Assembly (NCBI GenBank): GCA_003719395.1
Contig: RHMC01000030.1
Coordinates: 1 to 56,434 of the forward strand
Reading direction: 5' to 3'
Origin: Streptomyces altiplanensis
Lineage (GTDB): Bacteria; Actinomycetota; Actinomycetes; Streptomycetales; Streptomycetaceae
Length of the DNA stretch: 56,434 bases
A model generated the notes under the pieces. The model was not told where the DNA came from, searched no databases, and saw only the letters and a list, made by a program, of their open reading frames with translations. Each line of letters begins with the position of its first letter. The stretch's first letter is position 1. The translations under genes and the position numbers were made by a program. Of the stretch, positions 17,684 through 26,594 are shown in pieces.

Positions 17684-19138
17684 GTGACCGAGATCATCGC
17701 GGGGCTGTACATGTCCCCTCTGGAATTTCTTGCCTTGCTGGGTGGCGTCGCACTGGTGGTGGCGCGCTGGCTTCCCCCCGCTGCCCGCCCACGCGTCACG
17801 ATCGTGGTGGGGGCGGTTCTCGTACCGTCCGCGATCGTGCTGAGTGTGGTGGGAGTCCGCTGGCAGATGCTGCCGGTACTGGCAGGCGCTGCCGTCGCGC
17901 TGCCGTTCGCCTTCTCTCCTCTGCTGCGACGCCGTACCGGCCGGCCGGCGTGGCGGGCCCGATGGTGGCTGGCGTTGCCAGGGTCGGTGGCCTGCGTCGG
18001 CCTGATTGCCGCGGGTCCGGTGGCCGCATGGGCCTTTCCTGTACCCGTGTTCCCCGAGCCGTCCGGCCGTTTCGCGGTCGGCACCCGCGTGGTGCAGTGG
18101 ACCGACCCACGCCGCCCCGAGAGCTTCACCGCCGATCCGCACGACCGGCGCACGGTCGTGGTCCAGCTCTGGTATCCCGCGCAAAAGAGCCCCGCAGGCG
18201 CGCGGCAGGCCCAGTACCTCGGACGCACGGAGCACGAGGCGCGCACCGTTTCCGATGCCCTCGCCCGCCAGGTTGGCTTGCCTGGCTTCCTGGTCGACGG
18301 CGTCCCGCGTGCCCACACCCATTCGGCCTTCAACGCCCCGGCGGCCGGTGGGGGCGAACGGTTCCCGGTCGTGCTGTTCTCTCCCGGGTCGGGCGGAGTG
18401 CGTACCCAAAACACCGCCTGGGCGGAGGAATTGGCCAGCCACGGCTATGTGGTCGCCGCCCTCGACCACCCGTACGACTCCGCCGCCGTCGTCCTCGCCG
18501 ACGGCCGAACGATCCACAGCGAGATCGCCTCCACCGGAGACCGGGACAAGGACGACAGGCTGGCGGTCGACTGGACGGCTGTTCGGGCCGCCGACCTCAA
18601 CTTCGTCCTCACCCAGCTGGACCATCTGGACCGAGGTGAGATGGCCGGCCCGCTGACCGGACGCCTGGACACCAGTCGCGCCGCGGTCACCGGCCACTCC
18701 ATGGGTGGCGCCGCCGCTCTGCAGGCAGCCCGGCAGGACCACCGGTTCGACGCCGTCATCGATCTGGACGGCTACCCCCACGGCCCCACCTCCCCGTCCC
18801 TCCACCAGCCGACACTCGCGCTCACCCAGGCCATCACCCCCGGAATCGACCCGCACTACATACCCCGCCTTACCAAGGCCCTCAAATTCAGCACCGCGAC
18901 GAGCTACCGGCTCGCCATCCCCGGCGCCGCACACCTCACCTTCATGGACGGCCCCCTGTACCTGCCGCCTGTGCCCTCGATGGTCGGCTCCCTGGGCCGA
19001 ACCGAGAGCCCGCACGTCGTCGCAGCAACCACTCTCGCCTTCCTGGACACCACCCTGCGGCACGAACCCGGTGACCTGGCCGACGTTCTGTCGGCCTACG
19101 GCGACCTCAGCGTCTACGACCCGGACAACAGTCGCTGA
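17684..19138 (+). CDS. Membrane-anchored PAF-acetylhydrolase-like alpha/beta hydrolase
   Basis: An intact 484-residue protein from GTG 17684 (GAGGA 9 bases upstream; ATG 17711 is an alternative). The N-terminal 130 residues form three to four membrane spans (LEFLALLGGVALVVARWLPP, VTIVVGAVLVPSAIVLSVVG, WWLALPGSVACVGLIAAGPV). The rest is an exported hydrolase domain of the platelet-activating-factor acetylhydrolase type: an oxyanion segment FPVVLFSPGSGG, nucleophile elbow VTGHSMGG with Ser near residue 338, acid Asp in DAVIDLDGYPHG and a His in IPGAAHLTFMDGP. Such enzymes cleave short acyl esters, including phospholipid or drug esters; the true substrate is unknown. Three phased dyads precede it. 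Confidence 0.85.
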   Translation: MTEIIAGLYMSPLEFLALLGGVALVVARWLPPAARPRVTIVVGAVLVPSAIVLSVVGVRWQMLPVLAGAAVALPFAFSPLLRRRTGRPAWRARWWLALPGSVACVGLIAAGPVAAWAFPVPVFPEPSGRFAVGTRVVQWTDPRRPESFTADPHDRRTVVVQLWYPAQKSPAGARQAQYLGRTEHEARTVSDALARQVGLPGFLVDGVPRAHTHSAFNAPAAGGGERFPVVLFSPGSGGVRTQNTAWAEELASHGYVVAALDHPYDSAAVVLADGRTIHSEIASTGDRDKDDRLAVDWTAVRAADLNFVLTQLDHLDRGEMAGPLTGRLDTSRAAVTGHSMGGAAALQAARQDHRFDAVIDLDGYPHGPTSPSLHQPTLALTQAITPGIDPHYIPRLTKALKFSTATSYRLAIPGAAHLTFMDGPLYLPPVPSMVGSLGRTESPHVVAATTLAFLDTTLRHEPGDLADVLSAYGDLSVYDPDNSR

Positions 19139-19600
19139 TCAGCTGTGCCACGGCAGCCGACGGCACGGCAACGCCATCCTGGCCGGTCCCGGGCCGACCC
19201 GATCGCCGCCCCGGCTGCGACTGCTGCGGCTGGACCGAAGCCACTGGGGCGAAGGTCCCCGGCGAGCGCACATACCCAAGGACATCTGCCCTCCAAGACC
19301 GATGACATGAACCGGCCGGTAATCCAACTTCAATGGCAATCCGTCCAGGTTTCCTGTCACAGGACATCAGTGGCACCGGACAAGAGAGGCGTTCAGATCG
19401 ACGGAGAGTAGCTGTCACGCTCCTTCGGCGCAGTGTCACGCCCCTACCGAGGTGCGCCGCGAACATCCGGGTGTGTCCGGTTTTTGGGTCTGTGAGGCCC
19501 CTGTCCTCTGCCAACAGAGCTTGCTCGGCTGTCACCGGAGTTTGATGACTCCGCATTTTGTGACATCGAAGTGTGATCGTGCTGTCGGTTGTTGGAGGCG
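19139..19600. other. Unassigned stretch, possible IS end
   Basis: No gene is supported here. Between 19410 and 19440 GTCACGC followed by TCCT or CCCT occurs twice, and near 19535-19580 TGTCACC, TGACTCC and TGTGACATCG follow. Such clusters of short TGTCAC/GTGACA repeats resemble the ends of IS21- or Tn3-like elements, but no transposase is attached. Confidence 0.3.
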
Positions 19601-20244
19601 TCAGACGGTTTGGCCGCCGTCGACGACGAGGGCGGTGCCGGTGGTGAAGGCGGCGTCGTCGGAGCACAGCCACAGGACGGCCGAGGCGATCTCCTCGACC
19701 TTGCCGAGGCGGCCGACGGGTTCGTCGGCGATGAGTCCTTCGCGGCCGCCGGGACGGCTCTCGCCGAAGCGGCGGATCATCTCGGTGTCGATGATGCCGG
19801 GGCAGACGGCGTTGAGGCGGATGCCTTCGGCGGCGTGGTCGAGGGCGGCGGAGCGTGTGAAGCCGATGACGCCGTGCTTGGCGGCGTAGGCGGCCTGGCC
19901 CTTGAAGCCCTTCACCCCGGCGCCGGAGGAGACGTTGACGATGGCGCCGCCGCCCTGGGTCTGCATCTGGCGGATCTGAGCGCGTGCGCACAGGAACATG
20001 CCAGTGAGGCTGACGCCCAGGATGCGGTCCCAGTCGTCCTTGGCGGTCTCCGCGGCCGGCTGGACGGGCTGCTCGACGCCGGCGTTGTTGAACGCGGCGT
20101 CCAGGCGTCCGAACCGTGCGACGGTGGCGTCGATGGCGTCCTGCGCGCCGGCGCGGGCGAAGGCCAGTGCGGTGGCGCGGCCGATGCCGGAGGCGGCGCC
20201 CGTGACGAATGCGACCGGCCGGTGTAGTCGTACGTGGTGTTCAA
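19601..20244 (-). pseudogene. SDR oxidoreductase with internal deletion and frameshift
   Basis: TTG 20244 (GGAGAA upstream) starts MNTTYDYTGR, and then a missing base in a G run shifts the frame to VAFVTGAASGIGRATALAFA, the Rossmann glycine motif. Directly after AFARAGA the sequence jumps to DAIDATVARFGRLDAAFNNA: about 45 residues (strand 2 to helix 3, including the cofactor-choosing acidic or basic residue) are deleted in frame. The active-site block (NVSSGAGVKG, YAAKHG) and C-terminus (TTGTALVVDGGQTV) are intact to 19601. The deletion should abolish NAD(P) binding, so this is called a pseudogene. It lies beside the cupin and alcohol dehydrogenase and opposite an MmyB-type regulator, whose usual target is such an SDR. 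Confidence 0.8.
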
Positions 20245-20296
20245 GAGGGTTCTCCGGAGAGGTCAGAGGTTCTCGGACGGGTGGACGGGCGGCCGT

Positions 20297-20708
20297 TCAG
20301 GCGGTGGCCGGGGGCGTGTGGTACTCCTTGTCGGTGACGGGGGTCATCCAGTTGCACGACATCGTGGTCGGCGTCGGCTTCGTTGATGGCGAGGTGGACC
20401 ATGAGCCGGTTGGGTGCGGCGCCGTGCCAGTGCTCTTCGTCGGCTTCGAACAGGACACGGTCGCCGGGCCGGATGACCTCGACCGGTCCGCCGCGACGCT
20501 GGCACAGGCCGATGCCTTCGGTGACGAAGACGGTCTGGCCCAGCGGGTGGCGGTGCCAGTGGGTGCGGGCGCCGGGCATGAAGTGCACCAGGGCGGCGCT
20601 GACCCGGGAGGGGGCGGGGGCCGCGGCGACGGGGTCGATGTAGACGTCGCCGGTGAACCAGTCGGCCGGGCCCTTGGCGGTGTCGATGGAACTGCGGGTG
20701 ATCTGCAC
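20297..20708 (-). CDS. Cupin-domain protein (C-terminal frameshift)
   Basis: GTG 20708 with GAAGGA upstream. A small RmlC-like cupin: motif 1 GARTHWHRHPLGQTVFVTEG supplies His, His and Glu-type ligands, and motif 2 HWHGAAPNRLMVHL the last His. It fits the Streptomyces 'carboxymuconolactone/quercetin-like' cupins found with SDR and zinc-ADH genes; reaction unknown. At NEADADHDVV the natural end WMTPVTDKEYHTPPATA lies in the next frame with its stop at 20297. As written, the frame instead runs on to 20241. One extra C explains it. It sits 53 bases upstream of the SDR start and 99 bases downstream of the ADH stop, so the three look like an operon. Confidence 0.8.
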
Positions 20709-20806
20709 GGTGAATCCTTCGTCGTGAACGGGGTGCGAGTGGGGCGGCTTACTCCCGCGCGGTGAGCTGCGCGACAGCCTGATGGGCGGAGAGGCGGCCG
20801 CGTGTA

Positions 20807-21822
20807 TCAGGGGGTGAGGAGCGCCTTGATCGCGCGGCGTTCGTCCATGGCCTTGTAGCCCTCGGCGACCTGGTCCAGGGGCAGGGTGAGGTCGAAGACC
20901 TTGCCCGGGTCGATCCGGCCGCCCATAACGCGGTCGATGAGGTCGGGCAGGTAGCGGCGTACGGGGGCGGGGCCGCCGCGCAGGCCGACGTGGGAGAAGA
21001 ACAGCTCCTGGCCGTCGACGGCGTCATCGTGGGGGACGCCGACGAAGCCGACGTTGCCGCCGGGGCGCGCGGAGTGGAGGGCCTGGTGCATGGCCTGGGG
21101 GGTGCCGACGCACTCCAGTACGGAGTCGGCGCCGATGCCGCCGGTCAGCTCCTTGATCCGGGCTGCGCCTTCGTCGCCGCGTTCGGTGACGATGTCGGTG
21201 GCGCCGAACTCGCGGGCGAGGTTCTGGCGGGTCTCGTGCCGGGACATGGCGATGATCCGCTCCGCGCCCAGCTCCTTCGCGACGATCACCGCGCACAGGC
21301 CCACCGCGCCGTCGCCGACGACCACGGCGGTCGATCCAGGCTTCACCTCGGCGGCGTCGGCGGCCCACCAGCCGGTGCCCATGACGTCGGAGACGGCCAG
21401 CAGACCGGGCCACAGCCTCTCGTCCGGGATGTCGTCGGTGGCGACCAGGGTGCCCTGGGCGTTGGGGATGCGCACGTAGTCGGCCTGGCAGGTGGACATG
21501 AACTCGCGGTGCAGGCAGTTCGACTGGAAGCCGTTCCTGCAGTTCGCGCAGGTGTTGTCCGAGGTCGCGAACGAGCCCACGACGAACTGGCCCGGTTTGA
21601 CGGAGGTGACAGCGCTGCCGACCTCCTCGACAAAACCGACGTACTCGTGCCCCATCGGGTGCGGGTCGCCGATCGGCTCCGCCCCGCGCCAGGGCCACAG
21701 GTCCGAGCCGCACACACACGTCACGGCAGTGCGGATGATCGCGTCGGTGGGGGGAGGATCTTCGGGTCGTCCAGGGTCTCGAATCGGAGGTCGCCGGGGG
21801 CATGGATCACTGCGCCGCGCAT
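20807..21822 (-). CDS. Zinc-dependent alcohol dehydrogenase family protein (one frameshift)
   Basis: ATG 21822 has GAGGA 7 bases upstream. MRGAVIHAPGDLRFETLDDP leads into a C run that is one base short (near 21755). In the next frame the protein continues DAIIRTAVTCVCGSDLWPW (catalytic zinc Cys), MGHEYVGFVEEVG (zinc His/Glu), a structural-zinc loop with Cys-x2-Cys (NTCANCRNGFQSNCLH), and the NAD motif VVGDGAVGLCAVIVAKELGA, to 20807. It is a medium-chain dehydrogenase of about 338 residues oxidising an unknown alcohol or reducing an aldehyde. It is first in the leftward set ADH-cupin-SDR and divergent from the MmyB-type regulator. Confidence 0.87.
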
Positions 21823-21956
21823 GAAGGGTCCTCACGTATCGAGTAGCCGTTACCAGGGGTGCACCCGCCGCTCGTCCGCAGTCGCGGCCGGACGGAAAGT
21901 GCCACGTCAACCAGGTAACCCGCTCGCCGCCCACCCAGCCAGTCATCACCAAGAGG

Positions 21957-21975
21957 TGTACCGCTGGTACACCCC
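21957..21975. promoter_or_regulatory. Palindromic operator between ADH set and MmyB-type regulator
   Basis: GGTGTACC, spacer GCT, GGTACACC: perfect 8-bp arms. Flanking bases extend partial symmetry to about 25 bp. It lies 33 bp upstream of the regulator GTG and about 135 bp from the ADH start, a position suited to autoregulation and control of the divergent genes. Confidence 0.65.
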
Positions 21976-22007
21976 TACGACCGCGCGCAAGCCGTACCGT
22001 CAAGGAT

Positions 22008-22900
22008 GTGGACAACAACCAAGAGGTCCGCGAGTTCCTCACCTCGCGCGCGCGAAGATCAGCCCCGAGCAGGCCGGCATGCCCTCCGGCAGCCGGCGGC
22101 GCGTCCCCGGCCTGCGCCGCAGCGAAGTCGCCGCCCTCGCCGACGTCAGCGTCGAGTACTACGCCAAGCTGGAACGCGGCAACCTCGCCGGCGTCTCCCC
22201 GGCCGTCCTGGAAGCCGTCGCCCGCGCCCTGAACCTCGACGACGCCGAACGTGCCCACCTGCTCCACCTGGCCCAGGCCGCCGACGGCTCCGACGCCCTC
22301 TCCCGCCCCCGCCGCCGCATCACCAAGGCCTGGACGGCGCACCGCAGCCTGCAATGGACCCTCGACGCGGTCACCGCCGGCCCCGCCTTCGTCCGCAACG
22401 GCCGCATGGACCTCCTGGCCACCAACCACCTCGCCCGCGCCTTCTACATCGACGTCTACGCCAGCCCCTACAACCAGGCCAACCTCGCTCGCTTCCAGTT
22501 CCTCGACCCCGCCTCCCGCCGCTTCTACCCCGACTGGGACCAGGCCGCCGACATCGCAGTCGCCATCCTGCGCACGGAAGCCGGACGCAACCCCCACGAC
22601 AAGGACCTCCACGACCTTGTCGGCGAGCTCTCCACCCGCAGCGACGAATTCCGCACCCGCTGGGGCGCCCACAACGTCCGCCACCACGGCACCGGCACCA
22701 AACGCTTCCACCACCAGGCCGTCGGCGAACTCACCCTCGCCTACGAAGGACTCGACATGGCCGCCGAACCCGGCCTCACCCTCACCATCTACACCGCCGA
22801 ACCCGCCTCACCCGCCGAAGAGGGCCTGCGTCTGCTCGCCTCCTGGGCCGCCACCGAGGAAGCCGCCACCACCACCTCGCGAACACCTCCGACCGCCTGA
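22008..22900 (+). CDS. XRE-family regulator with MmyB-like ligand domain (one frameshift)
   Basis: GTG 22008 starts VDNNQEVREFLTSR; within the CGCGCGCG run near 22050 the homology changes frame to AKISPEQAGMPSG. The helix-turn-helix (GLRRSEVAALADVSVEYYAK then LERGNLAGVSPAVLEAVARA) is followed by the MmyB-type C-terminal domain (about residues 105-290), with the pattern LLATNHLARAFYIDVYASPY and ARFQFLDPASRRFYPDWDQA, a PAS-like pocket reported to hold fatty acids in relatives. The end (TTTSRTPPTA) is at 22900. MmyB-type regulators typically lie divergent from an SDR gene they control; here the ADH-cupin-SDR set. The frame break is probably a one-base indel. Confidence 0.85.
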
Positions 22901-22994
22901 TCATCCATCGCTTCAACGTCATCAGCGTCCCGGTCTTCCTCACCGGAGCGGCCGTCATGTACGCCCCCTCGGGGCCAACACGTGCAGGTCAGTT

Positions 22995-24375
22995 GGGACT
23001 GTAAGACGTTCGGTGTAACTCCCGATCATGGAAGATGCATCGATGACCAGCAACAACGTGACCGAGGCCGAGATCGTCGAGCCGTCTGACGCGGCGCCGG
23101 TGAAGTCTGTCGACGACCGATTGATTGACGAGTTGGCGGGCCGGGCTCAGGCCGAGGGTTTGCAGCTGACCGGTGAGGGCGGCCTGCTTCAGCAGCTGAC
23201 CAAGCGGCTCCTGGAGTCAGCTCTCGAGGGTGAGATCACCGACCATCTCGGCTATGACAAGCACGATCCAGCCGGGAAGAACGGAGGGAACAGCCGCAAC
23301 GGCACCCGTGGCAAGACCGTGCTGACCGATGTCGGCCCGGTGGAGATATCCGTGCCCCGCGACCGCGAGGGTTCCTTCGAGCCGAAGATCGTCAAGGAGC
23401 GGCAGAAGCGTCTGTCCGGCGTGGACGAGATGGTCATCTCGCTCGCCGCGAAGGGCCTGGCGACCGGTGAGGTCCAGGCGCACCTGGCCGAGGTCTACGG
23501 TGCCGAGGTATCCCGGCAGACCATCTCCACGATCACCGACAAGGTCCTCGAGGGCATGGCCGAATGGCAGAACCGGCCCCTGGACGCCGTCTACCCGGTG
23601 GTCTTCATCGACGCGATCCACGTGAAGATCCGGGACGGTGCGGTGGCGAACCGGCCCATTTACGTGGCTCCGGCCGTCATGGCCGAGGGTCGGCGGGACA
23701 TCCTGGGGATCTGGGCCGGCGACGGCGGTGAGGGTGCCAAGCACTGGATGCACATCCTCACCGAGCTCAAGAACCGCGGCGTGAACGACGTCCTGATGCT
23801 GGTCTGTGACGGGCTCAAGGGCCTGCCCGACGCTGTCGAAACCGTCTGGCCCCGCACCACTGTCCAGACTTGCCTGGTCCACCTCCTGCGGAACTCCTTC
23901 CGCTATGCCGCCCGCCAGGACTGGGACAAGATCGCCAAGCTCCTCAAGCCCGTCTACACCGCGGCCACCGAGGAGGCAGCACTGGAGCGGTTCGCGGAGC
24001 TCGCCGACGCGTGGGGCAAGAAGTACCCGGCGATCGTCCGGCTCTGGGAGAACGCCTGGGAGGGGTTCACCCCCTTTCTCCGCTTCGGCACCGAGATCCG
24101 CCGCATCGTCTCCACGACGAACGCGATCGAGTCCGTGAACGCGCGGATCCGACGGGCGGTGAAAGCCCGAGGCCACTTCCCCAGCGAGCAGGCCGCCCTG
24201 AAGTGCGTCTACATGGCGATCATGTCGCTCGACCCGACCGGCAAAGGCCGGGCCCGCTGGACCATGCGCTGGAAGACAGCCCTGAACGCCTTCGACATCA
24301 CCTTCGACGGCCGACTCCCCGCAGCCCGTCAGTAATCCTCAACAACCCGAGTTACACCGTTCGTTTGACAGATCC
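22995..24375 (+). mobile_element. IS256-family insertion sequence (about 1.38 kb)
   Basis: Imperfect terminal repeats of about 26 bp flank an intact transposase: the left end starts at 22995 with GGGACTGTAAGACG, and both ends share CGGTGTAACTC facing inwards (right end 24349-24375). The usual 8-9 bp target duplication could not be seen, so one flank may have been rearranged after insertion. Confidence 0.8.
23028..24335 (+). CDS. IS256-family (mutator-type) transposase
   Basis: An intact 435-residue protein starting at ATG 23028 (or 23043). It has the N-terminal region LLQQLTKRLLESALEGEITD, a zinc-free helical domain, and the DDE triad: Asp in VVFIDAIHVK, Asp in LMLVCDGLKG and Glu in STTNAIESVNARIRR. 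The IS256 cysteine/histidine segment TVQTCLVHLLRN is also present. The enzyme moves the element by a copy-out mechanism through a circle. It is one of the few transposases in the window that looks functional. It lies 127 bases after the MmyB-type regulator without disrupting it. Confidence 0.95.
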   Translation: MEDASMTSNNVTEAEIVEPSDAAPVKSVDDRLIDELAGRAQAEGLQLTGEGGLLQQLTKRLLESALEGEITDHLGYDKHDPAGKNGGNSRNGTRGKTVLTDVGPVEISVPRDREGSFEPKIVKERQKRLSGVDEMVISLAAKGLATGEVQAHLAEVYGAEVSRQTISTITDKVLEGMAEWQNRPLDAVYPVVFIDAIHVKIRDGAVANRPIYVAPAVMAEGRRDILGIWAGDGGEGAKHWMHILTELKNRGVNDVLMLVCDGLKGLPDAVETVWPRTTVQTCLVHLLRNSFRYAARQDWDKIAKLLKPVYTAATEEAALERFAELADAWGKKYPAIVRLWENAWEGFTPFLRFGTEIRRIVSTTNAIESVNARIRRAVKARGHFPSEQAALKCVYMAIMSLDPTGKGRARWTMRWKTALNAFDITFDGRLPAARQ

Positions 24376-24426
24376 TGGCCCTCGACCGGACCGCCCCGCC
24401 ACCCCGGGCCGAGGCGGCCGAGCCCT

Positions 24427-24678
24427 CTACCCGCCGCTGATGGTGGCCGTGGGGGAGCGGCCGGTGGCCTGCGCCGCGTGCGCGAGGAGATGGGGGAGTG
24501 ACGGCGGGATAGTCGCCGCGGGATGCGCGCTGCGCAGCTCGGCCAGCGCGCCCAGTCCCCCAACCCGTTCGGCCGGGGCGTCGAGAACGTCAGCGAACTC
24601 GAGCCGCACCCGGGCTGCCACCGCCGGGACGCGCAGGCTGGAGGCGTTCAGCAGCCCCGCATCGAAGCCGGCTGGCAC
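24427..24678 (-). pseudogene. Unrecognised coding fragment
   Basis: An 83-residue frame reading SSLRVPAVAARVRLEFADVL, APAERVGGLGALAELRSAHP and ending TGRSPTATISGG, with typical codon use and helical character. It starts at an ATG without a clear ribosome site, close to the left side of the 28-bp repeat, and ends 52 bases from the IS256 end. It is probably the C-terminal portion of a larger gene cut by rearrangement. Family unknown. Confidence 0.35.
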
Positions 24679-24809
24679 GCGCCTTATCTAGAGGTCGAGG
24701 CCATTCATACTGGTCAAGCGAATGCATGGTGGTGAGAGACGTTAGGGACGTGGCCCGACAGAGCAGCGGTTCTGTGGCTCTCTACGTTTGAGTGGGATTC
24801 GTTTCGAAC

Positions 24810-24837
24810 GTGACTGCGGGAGTCACCATCTGACCGA
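24810..24837 (-). repeat. 28-bp inverted repeat, right copy
   Basis: Exact reverse complement of 14637-14664 (reads GTGACTGCGGGAGTCACC and then ATCTGACCGA). The adjoining TTCGAACG/TTCGAAACG bases also resemble each other in both copies. No IstA-like gene is attached here. Together the two copies enclose 10.1 kb containing the IS5 and IS256 elements. Confidence 0.8.
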
Positions 24838-24907
24838 CACGCCGCCGGAGCGGGAGCCCAGCAGTCGAACGACCCGAGCCCAGTGCCGCCCGTCCTCGCT
24901 GCCGCCT

Positions 24908-25486
24908 TCAACGAGTGGTTGTGACGTACTGGTCCGACAACAACTCGAACACCCGTACCCGCCGACCGCAGGTGGGATTGACGGTCTCACGGACCGGATG
25001 CATCCCCAGTTTGGTCATGATCCGTTCGGAGGCGTCGTTGCCCACTTGAGCGATGCTGACGATCCGCTCCAGTCCTCGCTCTTCGAACCCGAACCGTACA
25101 GCGGCCGCAGCGGCCTCGGTGGCCAAGCCCTGCCCCCAGTGGGAACGTCCCAGCCGCCAGCCGACCTCAACCGCCGGCAGTACCTCCGGCAAGAAGTCGG
25201 GCACCGAAAGGCCGGTGAACCCGGCCAGCTCGCCAGTGGACCGGATTTCCACGGCGAACAGGCCGAAGCCCTGTGCCTCCCACTCGCTCTCCCATGCCTG
25301 GATCCCGCCACGAGTCTGCTGTTCGTCACGGACGCTGCCGTCACGGATCCACCGCATGACCTCGGGGTCGGCGTTGACGGCAGCCATGGGCGCAATGTCT
25401 TTTTCGCGCCAGCGACGCAGGATCAAGCGGGGAGTCTCAAGCGTGACCATCCAATCATTCTGGATCACAAATGGGCTCTCCGCCAT
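24908..25486 (-). CDS. GNAT acetyltransferase (RimJ/RimL type)
   Basis: A 192-residue protein from ATG 25486, or 180 from ATG 25450, where family homology starts (MVTLETPRLILRRWREKDIA). The acetyl-CoA loop is VGWRLGRSHWGQGLATEAAA with the Q/R-x-x-G-x-G/A pattern, followed by LERIVSIAQVGNDASERIMT and KLGMHPV. RimJ/RimL-type enzymes acetylate protein N-termini, small amines or antibiotics; the substrate is not predictable. The gene is intact, convergent with nothing obvious on its 3' side, and its 5' end lies 43 bases from the divergent PLP-enzyme gene. Confidence 0.88.
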   Translation of the reverse strand: MAESPFVIQNDWMVTLETPRLILRRWREKDIAPMAAVNADPEVMRWIRDGSVRDEQQTRGGIQAWESEWEAQGFGLFAVEIRSTGELAGFTGLSVPDFLPEVLPAVEVGWRLGRSHWGQGLATEAAAAAVRFGFEERGLERIVSIAQVGNDASERIMTKLGMHPVRETVNPTCGRRVRVFELLSDQYVTTTR

Positions 25487-25528
25487 CCTCACCAGGCACT
25501 TTCGATACATGTCGTAGCCTGCTGTGTC

Positions 25529-26345
25529 GTGCAGGAGACGAGCCTCGCCACTGCTCGGATCCGGGCGGCTCGCCGGGTAATCGACCCGATCTTTCTCGAC
25601 ACTCCGGTGTACCGCTGCGAGACGCTGGAGCCCGACCTCGGGTGCGCGGTGAGCATCAAGCTCGAGACGGCGAACCCGGTTCGCAGCTTCAAGGCCCGCG
25701 GCACCGAGGTCGTCGCGAGCCTGCTCGCCGACCGCAGCTCGCGAGCGGTGGTGTGCGCCGGCGCGGGCAACCTTGGCCAGGCCCTCGCCCGGTCCGGTCG
25801 CGGCCGGGGGCTCGATGTGACCGTCGTGGCATCCCGCTTTGCGACGGTGGCCAAGCTTGATCGCATCCGCGCGCTGGGCGCCAGGTTGGAACTGGTGGAC
25901 GGTGGCCACGAGTTGGCTCGCGAGCGGGCGGCGGCCATCGCGCGGTACGACGGCATCGGGCTGGTCGAAGACAGCCTGGACATCGAGACCTGCGAGGGCG
26001 CGGCGACCATTGGCCTGGAGCTGGTGGACACCGAGCCATCGTTCGACGCAGTCCTGATGGCTCTCGGCGGCGGGGCGCCGGCCACTGGTGTGGGTCATGT
26101 GGTGAAGGCCATGGCGCCCGAAGTCGAGGTGATCCGCGTCCAGCCGCTGGGCGCACCAGCGATGACACACTCATGGCGCCAGCGGCGCGTCGTCACCACC
26201 GACTCGACCGACACCATCGCCGGCCAGCTTCCCATCCCGGCCGTCCTGGACGACCTCCTCCTGGTCGCTGACGACACCGTCCTGGTCCAGGAGGCATCGA
26301 TCATCGCCGGTATGCGGATGCTCCTCGAACACGCTGGCCGATCCG
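25529..26345 (+). pseudogene. PLP-dependent threonine dehydratase/synthase-like enzyme, 3' truncated
   Basis: From GTG 25529 the frame reads FLDTPVYRCETLEPDLGCAV, then KLETANPVRSFKARGTEVVA, where SFKARG holds the Lys that binds pyridoxal phosphate. The glycine loop is VVCAGAGNLGQALA (usually S/G-x-GN-x-G/A), and DAVLMALGGGAPATGVGHV gives the phosphate-binding glycines. This is a fold-type II enzyme such as threonine ammonia-lyase. After MRMLLEHAG (about residue 270) the expected LVVEPSGALG end is replaced by IS982-type transposase sequence, so 40-50 C-terminal residues are lost. As written, the open frame continues to 26545 through the IS scar. Confidence 0.75.
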
Positions 26346-26594
26346 AGAGACCCGATGGATGGGGCGACCGCCCCGTCTCAGCGACTCCGAGCTCGTCTGC
26401 CTGGCGGTGGTCCAGGCGCTCCTCGGCCACCGCTTTGAGGCACGCTGACTGCGCTTCGCTCGCTAGCGGCTGTGAGGCATGTTCCCCTACCTGCCCCAGC
26501 AGTCGGGGTGCAACACGCGACTGCGAGCGGCACTGTCCCTGGTGAGGCGGATGATCCGGGAGCTGCCGCCGAGAGGCCGGACGTCCGCGAGGCG
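26345..26594 (+). pseudogene. IS982-family transposase remnant
   Basis: Sequence in successive frames matches the start of Streptomyces IS982 transposases: RWMGRPPRLSDSELVCLAVV, QALLGHRFEAR, then a TGA where relatives have Trp, and MFPYLPQQSGCNTRLRAALS then LVRRMIREL. The catalytic core is absent. Its insertion removed the 3' end of the PLP-enzyme gene. Confidence 0.65.
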
